DNA of 64,000 nt from Rhodanobacter sp. ANJX3 (GTDB lineage Bacteria; Pseudomonadota; Gammaproteobacteria; Xanthomonadales; Rhodanobacteraceae): positions 372,001 to 436,000 of the forward strand of contig NZ_JACHCM010000002.1 of NCBI RefSeq assembly GCF_014200755.1. The letters run 5' to 3'. Position numbers and translations under genes: made by a program. Below the pieces are notes generated by a model. That model was not told where the DNA came from. It made no database searches and saw nothing but the letters and a program-made list of their open reading frames with translations. The number at the start of each line of letters is the position of its first letter. The stretch's first letter is position 1. Shown one piece after another: positions 28,021 through 37,300 of the stretch.

Positions 28021-29823
28021 TTACCTGCGCTGCAGCGGCAGATCCGATCGAGCGAAGGACGGTTCGACGTCGTCGAATACGACCACGCGATTGCGGCCTC
28101 CGCGCTTGGCATCGTAAAGCGCCTTGTCGGCATGAATCAGCAGCTGCCGCAGGTTATAGCCGGATTCCACAGTGGACGACACGCCAAAGCTAGCCGATAC
28201 CTCTATGCCAGGTGCATCCTCGCCGTTGGACACGCTGGCAATCGCCAGACGAATCAATTCCGCTCGTCCCGTTACCACGTCGCGGTCGCACTCCGGCATC
28301 AGGATGCCGAATTCCTCGCCGCCGAGGCGGCCGAAAACGTCGGTAGAGCGCAGATGCGCCTCGCAGGCGGCCACCGTGCGCCGCAATATGTGATCGCCCA
28401 CGGCATGACCGTGGGTATCGTTGACGAGCTTGAAGTTGTCCAGATCGATCACGATCAGCCCGGCCATGCGAGTCGACTTCTGGCAGTATTTCAGCTGCTG
28501 TTCGGCCATGGCGACAAAATGCTGGCGGTTGAAAATGCCGGTCAATCCATCACGCCGCGCCAGCTTCATGAAGCTCATCTGCGACCGCTTGATACGGTAA
28601 GCCCATAGCGCGATCGACGCCAGAACGGTCAGCAGCAGAACGATGTAAAGCCGGTTGGTCTCCATCGCCTTGGTGCCCAGCGCCTGCTGCAGCTGCAGTA
28701 TCTGATTCTGCTTGTTCAACGTGTCGATTTGCAGTTTTTTCGCGAGCACCTGTTGCGTGACAGTCTGATAGGCCAGCGCTTTCGCGCTCACCTCGTTCAA
28801 ATAGCCCTTGTCGGCCGCCATATATTTTTCGTGGTAGCTCAGGGCCGCATCCAGATCACCCTGTTTTTTGTTGACCAGATAAAGCAGCTGATAGGCGCTG
28901 GTCAACGACTTGGTGAATTCGTGCTTGACCCCACCGTCGATGGCGAACTGCGCATACTGCTGCGCCAGCGCGACCTTGCCCTCGTTCCAGTACGCCTGCG
29001 CGAGCAACGCATCGAAGTCTGAGGTCAGCTCCGGGTAACCGATGCGGTGGACCTCGGCGTAATGCTTATGCAAAAGCTCGATCGCCGCCGACGCTTGACC
29101 GTGTTGAATATCAAAACTTGCTACATGGAAACGTACAAAATTGGCGAAGAGAAATTCTGCTGCTTTATTGCATGCATCTATCGCCTCGCGTGACTGTTGC
29201 TCGAATGTCGAAAACTTGCCGCTCTCATACAGCGACTGAATCTGGAAGAGCCTGCCCTTACAGTCACCATCACCGACCGGGTTTTCCCGCAACATCTGGT
29301 TCGCATAGGTCAAGCCGAGATCGTATTGACCCGCCTCGTTGTAGAGCATCGAAGCGACGCCCAAGGCCTGTATGCGGGCATCCTTGTCGGCAATCTGCGG
29401 CAACTGATCCAGCAGCTGGTTTATCCGCGCAAACGCCTCCTCATAGCGGGAGCCGATAACAAGGTTATTCGCCAAGGTCGTACCTGCACGAAATCGCAGC
29501 GTGGCATCGGTGGATTGCTCAATGATCGCATTTAGCAGCGGCGTAGCGGTTTCGTAGTCGCCCCGATAACCCACCTCCCAGGCGTGCAGGTAACGCAGAT
29601 ACTGCTGCTGCTGCGAAGACAATCTCGTCGCCTCCGCGCCGAGCCGCTGCATAAGCTGCAGAAACTCTGCATGGTTCGACGTCTTGAGGCTGTCCGCCTG
29701 CTGCAGCAGCGGCGCAGGATCTCCCATCGTGGGCACGGCCGCCGCGGCCGCGCCTATCTGCAAAGCCACGAGCCATAGCGCGCCGGCAAGACATGCCCGG
29801 CGCTGTCTGCCAAAGAGAAACAT
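28021..29823 (-). CDS. TPR-type sensor diguanylate cyclase (GGDEF)
   Basis: 600 residues. A signal peptide (to about 28) leads into a periplasmic helical/TPR region (about 40-380; repeats such as NEAGQYDLGLTYANQML and NEGKVALAQQYAQFAI), a coiled stretch, one TM helix at about 386-403 (LYIVLLLTVLASIALWAY), then a cytosolic GGDEF domain. The active-site motif is GGEEF (501-505) with an RSTD inhibitory I-site 5 residues earlier (492-495), so an active, product-inhibited cyclase making c-di-GMP is expected. Its ATG lies 3 nt after the stop of the borosin-precursor-like gene, implying cotranscription and coupled translation. Confidence 0.92.
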   Translation of the reverse strand: MFLFGRQRRACLAGALWLVALQIGAAAAAVPTMGDPAPLLQQADSLKTSNHAEFLQLMQRLGAEATRLSSQQQQYLRYLHAWEVGYRGDYETATPLLNAIIEQSTDATLRFRAGTTLANNLVIGSRYEEAFARINQLLDQLPQIADKDARIQALGVASMLYNEAGQYDLGLTYANQMLRENPVGDGDCKGRLFQIQSLYESGKFSTFEQQSREAIDACNKAAEFLFANFVRFHVASFDIQHGQASAAIELLHKHYAEVHRIGYPELTSDFDALLAQAYWNEGKVALAQQYAQFAIDGGVKHEFTKSLTSAYQLLYLVNKKQGDLDAALSYHEKYMAADKGYLNEVSAKALAYQTVTQQVLAKKLQIDTLNKQNQILQLQQALGTKAMETNRLYIVLLLTVLASIALWAYRIKRSQMSFMKLARRDGLTGIFNRQHFVAMAEQQLKYCQKSTRMAGLIVIDLDNFKLVNDTHGHAVGDHILRRTVAACEAHLRSTDVFGRLGGEEFGILMPECDRDVVTGRAELIRLAIASVSNGEDAPGIEVSASFGVSSTVESGYNLRQLLIHADKALYDAKRGGRNRVVVFDDVEPSFARSDLPLQRR

Positions 29824-29826
29824 CGA

Positions 29827-30129
29827 TTAGGCCGCGGAGATTTCGGCCTGACGCCCGCTGTGTTCGGGTTTCTCATCCGGCTCCCTCAATGGAGTCTCTT
29901 CGTCCTCGTCGCCTTCCCCTTGATCCTCATTGCCTGGCAAATAAGGAGCACATAGCGGAACCAAACCTAGCAGCTTTTCCAGCTGCGCCTTATCCTTGGC
30001 GAGGATCGCCCTCTGCAACGCCGGAGCGATTTCCGCGCCAGTCAACGCCTGTTCTACCTCGCCCTGCGAGGCGTGACGCCACTGTGCGTCCTGCCCCATC
30101 TTTTCCAGAAAATCGATCACGTCCGTCAT
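29827..30129 (-). CDS. Putative split-borosin precursor peptide (SonA-like)
   Basis: 100 residues, with a strong ribosome site (AGGGGGTGA) before the ATG at 30129. Residues 1-55 are helical: DVIDFLEKMGQDAQWRHA, then EVEQALTGAEIAPALQRAIL and KDKAQLEKLLG. By eye this resembles the borosin-binding domain of the Shewanella precursor SonA, including an L-x-x-x-G-Q-D-A-Q segment. It is followed by a short hydrophobic stretch LVPLCAPYLPG (56-66), a candidate core for backbone N-methylation, and an acidic tail (67-100). The next gene upstream on this strand encodes a borosin-type N-methyltransferase. No methylation is proven; the core position is inferred. Confidence 0.72.
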   Translation of the reverse strand: MTDVIDFLEKMGQDAQWRHASQGEVEQALTGAEIAPALQRAILAKDKAQLEKLLGLVPLCAPYLPGNEDQGEGDEDEETPLREPDEKPEHSGRQAEISAA

Positions 30130-30520
30130 TACATCACCCCCTGACAAGTTGGTTGCTTCGATATGGCACCCCGATCTAAGCCACGACCAGACGCACCGTT
30201 AAGACCGCTTTCCCCGCTACGTCGAACGTAAGGCCGGAGCCTTGCGCCACCATTATTCACCGCATGATGGCTTGAAACAGCGCAATGCCGTTTCGCCTCA
30301 TCGCTTGCATCATTGGCCTTTCCGAAAGCCGCATCGGCAAGGCGGCACTCTACCTCGGATTCAGGCTTCACCTGCTTCTTCGCCGACGAGCCACCGTTTT
30401 CCCGCCCTCCCAGCGTCGAAAATCTGCTCGACTCGCCGAAACGAATGACACGGCAAAAGTCCTTTTCATCGATGTCTCAAACGCTTCGCACGCCACCCCG
30501 TGAACTTATCTGTTTCCACA
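30130..30520. other. 391-bp gap between methyltransferase and precursor genes
   Basis: It separates the methyltransferase stop (30521) from the precursor start. I found no second precursor-like frame: an 80-codon minus-strand frame at 30129-30371 encodes a Ser/Arg-rich sequence unlike the precursor. It may contain a separate promoter or a long 5' leader for the precursor-GGDEF unit. Confidence 0.45.
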
Positions 30521-31336
30521 TCAAGCCGCCGAAACCTGCGCCTCGGCCTGATCGAGCGCGGCCAGCCGCGCGCGAATGCCCATATCCGGCTGCATGGCCA
30601 GGCACGGCGGAATGACGATGGTATCGGGCACATCGATATCGGCCTGCGGCAACGTACGCAACGCGACCTTCTCGATCCGCGGTGGCTGGATCGGCAGCGT
30701 GGCGGCCCGATAGATGATGACCTCATGCTCGAGCGGATAATCGCGCGCCAGCACATCCACCAGCACCTGCCGATACGCTGCGCCGGTGGAAAAACGCGTC
30801 AGCGACTTGTCGCCCGCCAGGCCCACCTGCCACAGCACAAGATAAGCACTGGGATCGATCCGTCGCTTGTAGAACAGCAGCTGGCCGGCCTCGAAATGCT
30901 GGCAGCCATAGGCACCCGGATCGATGCCGAGGTCGGCGTAGAGACAGTCTTCCGCCGAAATGCCCGGCTCCATATGCGCGCGATAGCCTTCGCTGCGCGC
31001 GATTTCGATCGACTTGTGCGGCGCCCAGGCGAATACGCCGGGATGGCCGTAAAACACGCCGCAGACCTTTTTGCCCGCGCGCACTTCGGCAAGAATCGCG
31101 TCGACCATCTGCCGGTACGTCTGCAGGCGCGACTTGCCCTCTCGATAGAACGGCTGCAGGCTGCGTACATCCGGATGCATCCGCGCCAGCCACATTTCGA
31201 CGATGCTGTCGGACAGGCCGGCAAAAACCACATCCGACTGCTCGATATGGCTGCGCGACAGCGGGCTGATATGCGAACCCAGCGTCATGCCCAGGCCCAC
31301 GCATACCAGACTGCCGGAAGACCCGGATGCATTCAT
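30521..31336 (-). CDS. Borosin-type peptide alpha-N-methyltransferase (SonM/OphMA-like)
   Basis: 271 residues of the tetrapyrrole-methylase fold, but with motifs specific to borosin backbone N-methyltransferases: GSLVCVGLGMTLGSHI (8-23), FYREGKSRLQTYRQM (63-77), VFYGHPGVFAWAPHKSIEIA (94-113), EPGISAEDCLYADLGIDPG (123-141) and HEVIIYRAATLPIQPPRIE (204-222). Tyr64, Arg70 and Tyr74 align with OphMA Tyr66, Arg72 and Tyr76, residues used for catalysis. Unlike fungal OphMA, no precursor is fused: the protein ends shortly after the catalytic domain, as in SonM of Shewanella. The likely substrate is the 100-aa protein encoded 391 bp downstream. Reaction: SAM-dependent methylation of backbone amides. 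Confidence 0.87.
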   Translation of the reverse strand: MNASGSSGSLVCVGLGMTLGSHISPLSRSHIEQSDVVFAGLSDSIVEMWLARMHPDVRSLQPFYREGKSRLQTYRQMVDAILAEVRAGKKVCGVFYGHPGVFAWAPHKSIEIARSEGYRAHMEPGISAEDCLYADLGIDPGAYGCQHFEAGQLLFYKRRIDPSAYLVLWQVGLAGDKSLTRFSTGAAYRQVLVDVLARDYPLEHEVIIYRAATLPIQPPRIEKVALRTLPQADIDVPDTIVIPPCLAMQPDMGIRARLAALDQAEAQVSAA

Positions 31337-31657
31337 TCGACTTTGTCCCCAATCCGCTTCACGTAGAACCGCTCGCAACACGATGCTAGCGTACAAAGAA
31401 TGACAGTGTCCAAAATTCTCTGTTCTCAACATCACACACGCCGATAACGAGCGCCAATAGGGGGTTTTACGCGCTCCTGGATCCAACAGAGGCTGACGGC
31501 CGGACCTGGCAGAGGAAAATCGAGCGCCGTGAAGCGAATGGCGTACAGTGGGGCGGCAGCTGTTCCATCAGCGCGTCCTGGCGCCATCCGCCGTTTCGCT
31601 CCCTTTCTCATGCTCCGTTTCGCAACCCGCGAAAGGAAGCCCTCACGGGAGCTGCCC
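31337..31657. other. Divergent promoter region of 321 bp
   Basis: It lies between the borosin methyltransferase (minus) and the class I methyltransferase (plus). It should carry promoters in both directions, but I see no strong palindrome or conserved operator. The plus-strand gene could begin earlier (ATG at 31610 or 31529), which would shorten the gap. Confidence 0.4.
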
Positions 31658-32338
31658 ATGCCGGGCTATACCACCCGCGAGCTTGTGGTCTGCCTTGGCG
31701 GCCGCGACTATCGGATTCGCGCCTTGAGCGATCTGCAGCAGTTTGCCGACCCGCATCATCTCGCCGAACGTATCGGTATCTCCTCCGCACTGTGGAGCCT
31801 TTTCGGGCAAGTGTGGCCGTCGGGCAAGGTAATGGCCGAGGCGATGTCGACCCACGACATCGGCGGCAAACGCATTCTTGAACTCGGCTGCGGGCTGGGG
31901 CTATCCAGCCTGGTACTGCAGCATCGCCGCGCAGATATCACCGCCAGCGATCACCATCCGCTGGCGGAGCTTTTTTTGCGTCACAACGCGACCCTGAACA
32001 AGATGCTGGCGATCGTCTATCGCGATCTGCGCTGGGAAGTGCCCGATCTCACCTTGGGGGTGTTCGATCTGATCATCGGCAGCGATGTGCTTTACGAGTC
32101 GGGTCACGCGGATCAGCTGGCGGCCACGATACTTCGCCATGCGACGCCGGACGCCGAGATTCTCATTACCGATCCAGGTCGCGGCAACAGTACGTTCTTC
32201 ACGCGCGCACTGGCCATCCAAGGTTTTGCTGTGACCGAACAGCGTAGCCGTTTCAACAAGGACGACATCCCACCCTTCCGTGGCCGGCTGTTGAGTTATC
32301 GGCGCGGCCAATCCGCCAACGGCAAGCTAGCACTGTAG
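31658..32338 (+). CDS. Class I SAM-dependent methyltransferase (Methyltransf_16/lysine-methyltransferase-like)
   Basis: 226 residues from the ATG at 31658 (preceded by CGGGAGCTGCC). WSLFGQVWPSGKVMAEAM precedes motif I RILELGCGLGLSSLVL (72-87); motif II is ITASDHHP, and FDLIIGSDVLYESGHADQL is the post-motif signature with D-V-L-Y, as in METTL21/Methyltransf_16 proteins that methylate protein lysines. Bacterial substrates are unknown. Upstream in-frame ATGs at 31610 and 31529 add Arg-rich sequence unlike the family. Divergent from the borosin methyltransferase; there is no evidence that the two act together. Confidence 0.85.
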   Translation: MPGYTTRELVVCLGGRDYRIRALSDLQQFADPHHLAERIGISSALWSLFGQVWPSGKVMAEAMSTHDIGGKRILELGCGLGLSSLVLQHRRADITASDHHPLAELFLRHNATLNKMLAIVYRDLRWEVPDLTLGVFDLIIGSDVLYESGHADQLAATILRHATPDAEILITDPGRGNSTFFTRALAIQGFAVTEQRSRFNKDDIPPFRGRLLSYRRGQSANGKLAL

Positions 32339-32439
32339 ACACTCACGTATTCGGCCGGTGAGAACGTCTGCGTTTCCTAAAAGCATCGGACGCGAGGCTG
32401 ACGCCGCACGTCCGACATGCACCACTGGCGATCGCCCGG

Positions 32440-32622
32440 TTACTTCTTGGCCGCGTCGCGCGCTGCATCGGCCGCCTTGCCCACCTCTTTCTGCGCCTTG
32501 CCGGCGTTCTTTTCCACGTTGCCCGCCACTTCCTTGGTCTTGTTGCCGGTGACCTTGCCAACGGCCTCTTTCACTGCGCCCTTGACCTCATGCTTGGTGC
32601 CTTCAGTGCGATTCTTGTCCAC
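32440..32622 (-). CDS. CsbD-family (UPF0337) stress protein
   Basis: 60 residues, MDKNRTEGTKHEVKGAVKEA then VGKVTGNKTKEVAGNVEKNAGKAQKEVGKA: the classic CsbD repeat pattern (K-G-x-x-K-E-x-x-G-K-x-T-G). These small, highly charged cytosolic proteins are induced by general stress in many bacteria. The C terminus is Ala/Lys-rich. Single gene; the plus strand carries the lipocalin gene starting 233 bp away. Confidence 0.92.
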   Translation of the reverse strand: MDKNRTEGTKHEVKGAVKEAVGKVTGNKTKEVAGNVEKNAGKAQKEVGKAADAARDAAKK

Positions 32623-32854
32623 GTCGATACTCCCGTTAAGAAGCCTGCGGTGTGCAGGCCATTACGTTCTAGGCGCGATATCGTGGAGAGACCGTGACAT
32701 TGCCGTGCGCAACGTATTGACGCACTTGCGTCGTTCAGACACACGACAGCGAAACACGTGTGCGCGTATTTTATGCTGGCTTGCACCATGGATGGATACC
32801 GGCGCTGGCACGCGCCCTATTCTGCGTCATCGAATGTTGATATCGGAGATCGTC

Positions 32855-33391
32855 GTGTTTCGCTCATTTCTTGCCACCACCTTGATGACCGTCGCCGTAC
32901 CCGCCACTGCGGCGGCGCTGCCGAATCAGCCGGTCACCACCCTGGATCTGACGCGCTACGTAGGCCAGTGGCACGAAATCGGCCACCTGCCGATGTTTTT
33001 TCAGCGCAAATGCGTGGACATGATCACGGCGACCTATACAGCGAACGCCGACGGCACCATCGGCGTCCACAATGCCTGTCGTGTCAGAGACGGCTCGATG
33101 GATGCGGTCGACGGCGTCGCCCGGAAAGTCGAGGGAAGGCCCGCGGCCCTCCAGGTTCGCTTTGCGCCGGCATGGCTGTCGTGGCTGCCAGTGGTGTGGG
33201 CCGACTACTGGGTGGTCGATCTGGATGCAAATTATCAGTGGGCGGTAGTGGGCGGCCCCAGCCGCAAATACCTGTGGGTCCTGTCGCGCAAGCCGAGTAT
33301 GAGTCGCGTGCTGTTCGACCAGATCAAGGAGCGCGCTCGGCAGCGCGGATACCCGGTCGACAATTTGGTGATGGCCGCACCGCTGGACTGA
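32855..33391 (+). CDS. Lipocalin family protein (Blc-like), exported
   Basis: 178 residues from a GTG at 32855, chosen because GGAG is spaced 6 nt before it; an ATG at 32834 is the alternative. Signal peptide FRSFLATTLMTVAVPATAAA. The Blc lipocalin fold is clear: DLTRYVGQWHEIGHLPMFFQRKC (31-53, with the G-x-W motif Gly37-Trp39), TATYTANADGTIGVHNACR, YWVVDLDANYQWAVVGGPSRKYLWVLSR and the terminal GYPVDNLV. Blc of E. coli is a lipoprotein binding fatty acids or lysophospholipids; here no lipobox is seen, so the protein is probably soluble in the periplasm. Confidence 0.9.
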   Translation: MFRSFLATTLMTVAVPATAAALPNQPVTTLDLTRYVGQWHEIGHLPMFFQRKCVDMITATYTANADGTIGVHNACRVRDGSMDAVDGVARKVEGRPAALQVRFAPAWLSWLPVVWADYWVVDLDANYQWAVVGGPSRKYLWVLSRKPSMSRVLFDQIKERARQRGYPVDNLVMAAPLD

Positions 33392-33522
33392 GCAGCGCCT
33401 CTTGCCGGCAGGCGCGAGGCACACGGTCGCTGCGCCTCCGTGCACGCGATCCAGACAGCCACTACCGCAGGATCGACGTATGTCATTGAACGATATCCTG
33501 TTGAACATATGAGCCTTCCCAT

Positions 33523-34323
33523 ATGACACTCACACCCGCCATCGCCGACTTCGATGCCCAGCCCATGCGCGATCGTGTGGTGTTGATCAGCGGCGGCGCG
33601 CAAGGCATTGGCCGCGGTATCGCGCAGTCCGTTCTCGGCGCGGGCGGATCGGTGCTGATCGGCGATCTCGACACCGAAGCCGGCCGCGCCTGTATCGACG
33701 AATGGAAAGTGGGGCAGCGCGCTGTATTCAGACGTCTGGACGTCTCCAGCGAAAGCAGCGTCCAGGGATGGATCCAAGCAGCTCTTAAAACATTCGGCCG
33801 GATCGACGGCCTGGTCAACAACGCCGGCATCGCCGATCCGGACATCGGCAATTTGACCGAGTTGACTCTGGCGCGCTGGAACGAATACCTCGCTACCAAC
33901 CTCACTGGCGCCTTTCTCTGCAGCAAGCATGCGCTGGCATCTTTGCAGGAAAGCCATGGCGCGATCGTGCATATCGCCTCCACCCGTGCGCTACAGTCCG
34001 AGCCGCATACCGAAGCCTACGCGGCGACCAAGGGTGGGCTGGTCGCCCTGACCCATGCGATGGCGGTGAGTGCGGGTCCTGCAGTTAGAGTCAACGCGAT
34101 CCTCCCTGGCTGGATCGCCACCGACGACTGGCGCAAGCCAGCCTCGCGTCGCGCGCCCAAGCTGAGCAAGCAGGATCACGCCCAACATCCGGCCGGTCGC
34201 GTCGGCACGCCGAAGGATATCGGCGATATGGCCGTCTATCTTCTATCGGCGCAGGCGGGCTTCATCACCGGACAGCACTTTGTCGTCGATGGCGGCATGA
34301 CGGTGAAGATGCAGTACGCCTGA
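33523..34323 (+). CDS. Short-chain dehydrogenase/reductase (classical)
   Basis: 266-residue classical SDR: SGGAQGIGRG nucleotide loop (23-32), GDLD after the second strand (NAD preference), LVNNAGIADP, catalytic Ser in HIASTRAL and YAATKGG (Tyr/Lys), then ILPGWIATDDW and the C-terminal ITGQHFVVDGGM. The family includes 3-oxoacyl-ACP reductase-like and sugar/alcohol dehydrogenases, and substrate cannot be assigned. The translation start at 33523 keeps about 15 residues before the Rossmann fold. Convergent with the large EAL-protein gene (33 bp between stops). Confidence 0.92.
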   Translation: MTLTPAIADFDAQPMRDRVVLISGGAQGIGRGIAQSVLGAGGSVLIGDLDTEAGRACIDEWKVGQRAVFRRLDVSSESSVQGWIQAALKTFGRIDGLVNNAGIADPDIGNLTELTLARWNEYLATNLTGAFLCSKHALASLQESHGAIVHIASTRALQSEPHTEAYAATKGGLVALTHAMAVSAGPAVRVNAILPGWIATDDWRKPASRRAPKLSKQDHAQHPAGRVGTPKDIGDMAVYLLSAQAGFITGQHFVVDGGMTVKMQYA

Positions 34324-34356
34324 ATCGGCGCGCGAGTGGCGGGGCAACTTGCCAAC

Positions 34357-37300
34357 TCAGGCTGGCGCTTCATCACACAGGAATTTCGCCTCGAAAAGAT
34401 CCACCGGCAAATCGCGGCTGAAGAGAAACCCCTGCATCTCATCGCAGCCGTGCTCGGTCAGCAGGCGCGCCTGCTCTTCGGTTTCCACACCTTCGGCGAC
34501 CAGCTTCAATCGAAGCGATTTTGCCAGGGCGATAATCGTGGTCACCACGGCAATGCCCTGCGGCCCGGTAGTCATGTCGTTGACGAACGAACGGTCGATT
34601 TTCAGGATGTCCACGGGCAGTCGCGACAGATAATTGAGGGACGAAAAACCGGTGCCAAAATCGTCAATGGCGATTTTTACGCCCAGCCCTCTCACCGCCC
34701 GCAAGGTATCGATGGTCTGCATGACGCTGGACATCATCACGCTTTCGGTGATTTCCAGCTCCAGTCCGTCGGCGGCATTCAGTCCGCTGCCGACAAGCTG
34801 CGCGACCTCCTCGACGAAACTGCGCCTGCGCAGCTGGATGAACGAGACGTTGACCGAGATGGGCACGGCCCTGAGCCCACTGTCGCGCCAGCGCCGAAAG
34901 TCTTTCATCGCACGCTGGAGCGCCCAAGCGCCCACCTGATGGATCAACCCGGTTTCCTCGAGTACAGGAATGAACTCCGACGGCGCGACCAGACCGCGGC
35001 GCGGATGGTTCCATCGAATCAGCGCCTCCGCTCCGGTCAGCATGCGATGCGACAAATCGACTTTAGGCTGGTAGTGCAGCACGAACTCATTCCGCTCCAG
35101 CGCAAGACGGAGCTGGCTTTCGAGCATCAGGTGAGCCGATAACTTTTCGCTCATCTGCGGCCGATACCAGAGATAACGCTCGCCACGTATCTTGGCTTTC
35201 TTCAGTGCTACCTCGGCATGCCGCAGCAAAACGTTGGCATCTACCCCGTCGTCTGGAAATTTCGAGCAGCCGACCTTGGCCGCTAGGCGCAGTACGCTGT
35301 TATTGATCTGGAAGGAATGCCCGGTGAAATCGTCGAGGTTTTTCTCGATCAGTCGATCGAGATCGCCGGACTCCCTGATCACCGGCAACACCACTGCAAA
35401 AAGATCCGGACCTACCCGCGCCAACAGGTGAACGTCGCCAGCGCTGCGCGTCAGCCATTTGCCGACCTGCCGCAACAGCGCGTCACCGGCCGCTTGGCCA
35501 AGCATGTCATTGACGTTCTTGAACCTTTCTATGTCGATCAGCCACACCGCCAGTCGATGGCCGCTATCGATCGCGCTGCGCACATACTGGGCCACTCGTT
35601 CGAGAAAGAGAGCGCGGTTGGCCAGGCCGGTCAGGCTGTCGTAATAGGCCAGGTAATTGAGCTTTTGCGCCTTGCCGATGTGGTCGACCGCGAAGGCTAT
35701 CTCGGCGCTAAGATCCCCGAGCAGCTTCATCTCCTCCTCATGGAAATAATCGGTTTCGTCGGCGTAAAAGGACAACATGCCGATCGCTGCGTCATCCACG
35801 ATGATCGGAAACGTCGCTACCGATCCGATGCCATAACGGCGGTAGCGGTGTCCCGATGTAGTCGTCGTGTTCGACTGCAGATCGTTCGTGACAATCGGCC
35901 TCCTCTCGCGGATCGCTCGCGCAGCAGGCGTTTCTCCCAGCCACAGACCTTCAGCCTTGCGCAGGCGCATAGTGATCTCCTGCAGATGCTCCTCGCTCAT
36001 GGCGGCCGACGCGACCGGTACGATGCGAGTGCCTTCGGCGTCGATCATGCCGATCCATGCCATCCGAAAGCCGCCCGCCTCCACCGCCACGCGGCATGCC
36101 TCCCGAAACAGCTCGTCTCGATCGAGCCCGCGCAGAATCAAGCCGCCAATGCCGCTGGACACCGCATACACGCGGTTCAGATGCCTGATCTTCAACTCCG
36201 CCGCGTGCTGATCGGTGATGTCTTCACCGATGCTCGCCGACCCGATCAGTTCACCCTCTTCGGAGCGCAACAGCGAATTGCTCCAGCGCATGCGCCTGCG
36301 CTCGCCGGACCGGGTGACGATCTGGTTCTCTCGCTGCCAGCTTTCCAGTTGTTTGGCCAGGTGCCGCGAGAAAGCGTTTTTATCGCCGTTGTACTGCCAC
36401 GGAATGAAGCGCTCGAACCAGTTCTGACCGATGACCTGCCCGGCCTCCCAGCCGGTCAATCGCAGAAAATAGTCGTTGCAGAAGGTAATGGTTCCATGCA
36501 CATCGAGCATGACCGAAGCCAGATGCACATCGCGCAAAAGATCGCTGAAACGGCGCTCGCTCTCGCGCAGCTTGCGCGTCGCCACTTTACGCGGCGTGAT
36601 GTCGGTGGCGACAGCGGCGATACGGTAGGCCACGCCTTTTTCGTTGAGCAGGGGGTAGGCACGTAGATGGATCCAACGCACCTGATCGTCAGCGCGCACG
36701 ATGCGAAATTCATGATCGAAGCCGGCGTGGCCGACGTCGCCCCAGCGCCGGGCGACGTCGGGGCGGTCTTCGGGATGCGCCGATCGGATCCAGGATTGCG
36801 GGTCGGCATAGAGGCTTTCGCGAGTTCTTCCCCAGACGCGCTCAAACGCCGGGCTGACATAGATCATCAGCGTGCCGCTGGCGTCGGAGAGAAAAAAAAC
36901 ATCGTCGATGGTCTCGGCCATCTGACGAAATCGCGACTCGCTGTCGAACAGATTCTGCTGGCTGACCCGCCGGCCGGTGATGTCGATATGCATCACCACG
37001 GCACCGAGCGGCCGATCCAAGACGAGCGGAGTGACGGTAAGCAGAAACCAGCGCTGCTCGCGCCCGCTCAGGCACGCATATTCGATGGAAAATAGTTTCT
37101 CCTTACCGCTGAGGACCGCCCGTATACCGGCGCCGATAGCGTGGCCCGCCGGCGCATCGGCGACGCTGGCCTCGTCGCAGATGCGCAGATAGTCCAAGCC
37201 CACGCCCCAGCCCGGGTTGTGCAGCATGCTGGCACCGGCGAAGCGTCGCCAGCCCTCGTTGACCGACACGATAAGGCCCTGCGCGTCGAGCAGGGCAATA

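Noticed and set aside
30129..30371. Possible second borosin precursor upstream of the first
   Set aside because: The 80-residue translation lacks the helical DFLEKMGQDAQ-type domain and overlaps the start of the real precursor; it reads as a chance frame.
30521..31336. Cobalamin/siroheme tetrapyrrole methylase
   Set aside because: The fold is shared, but GKSRLQTYRQM, FYGHPGVFAWAPHKS and GISAEDCLYADLGIDP are specific to borosin methyltransferases, and no cobalamin or haem genes are nearby.
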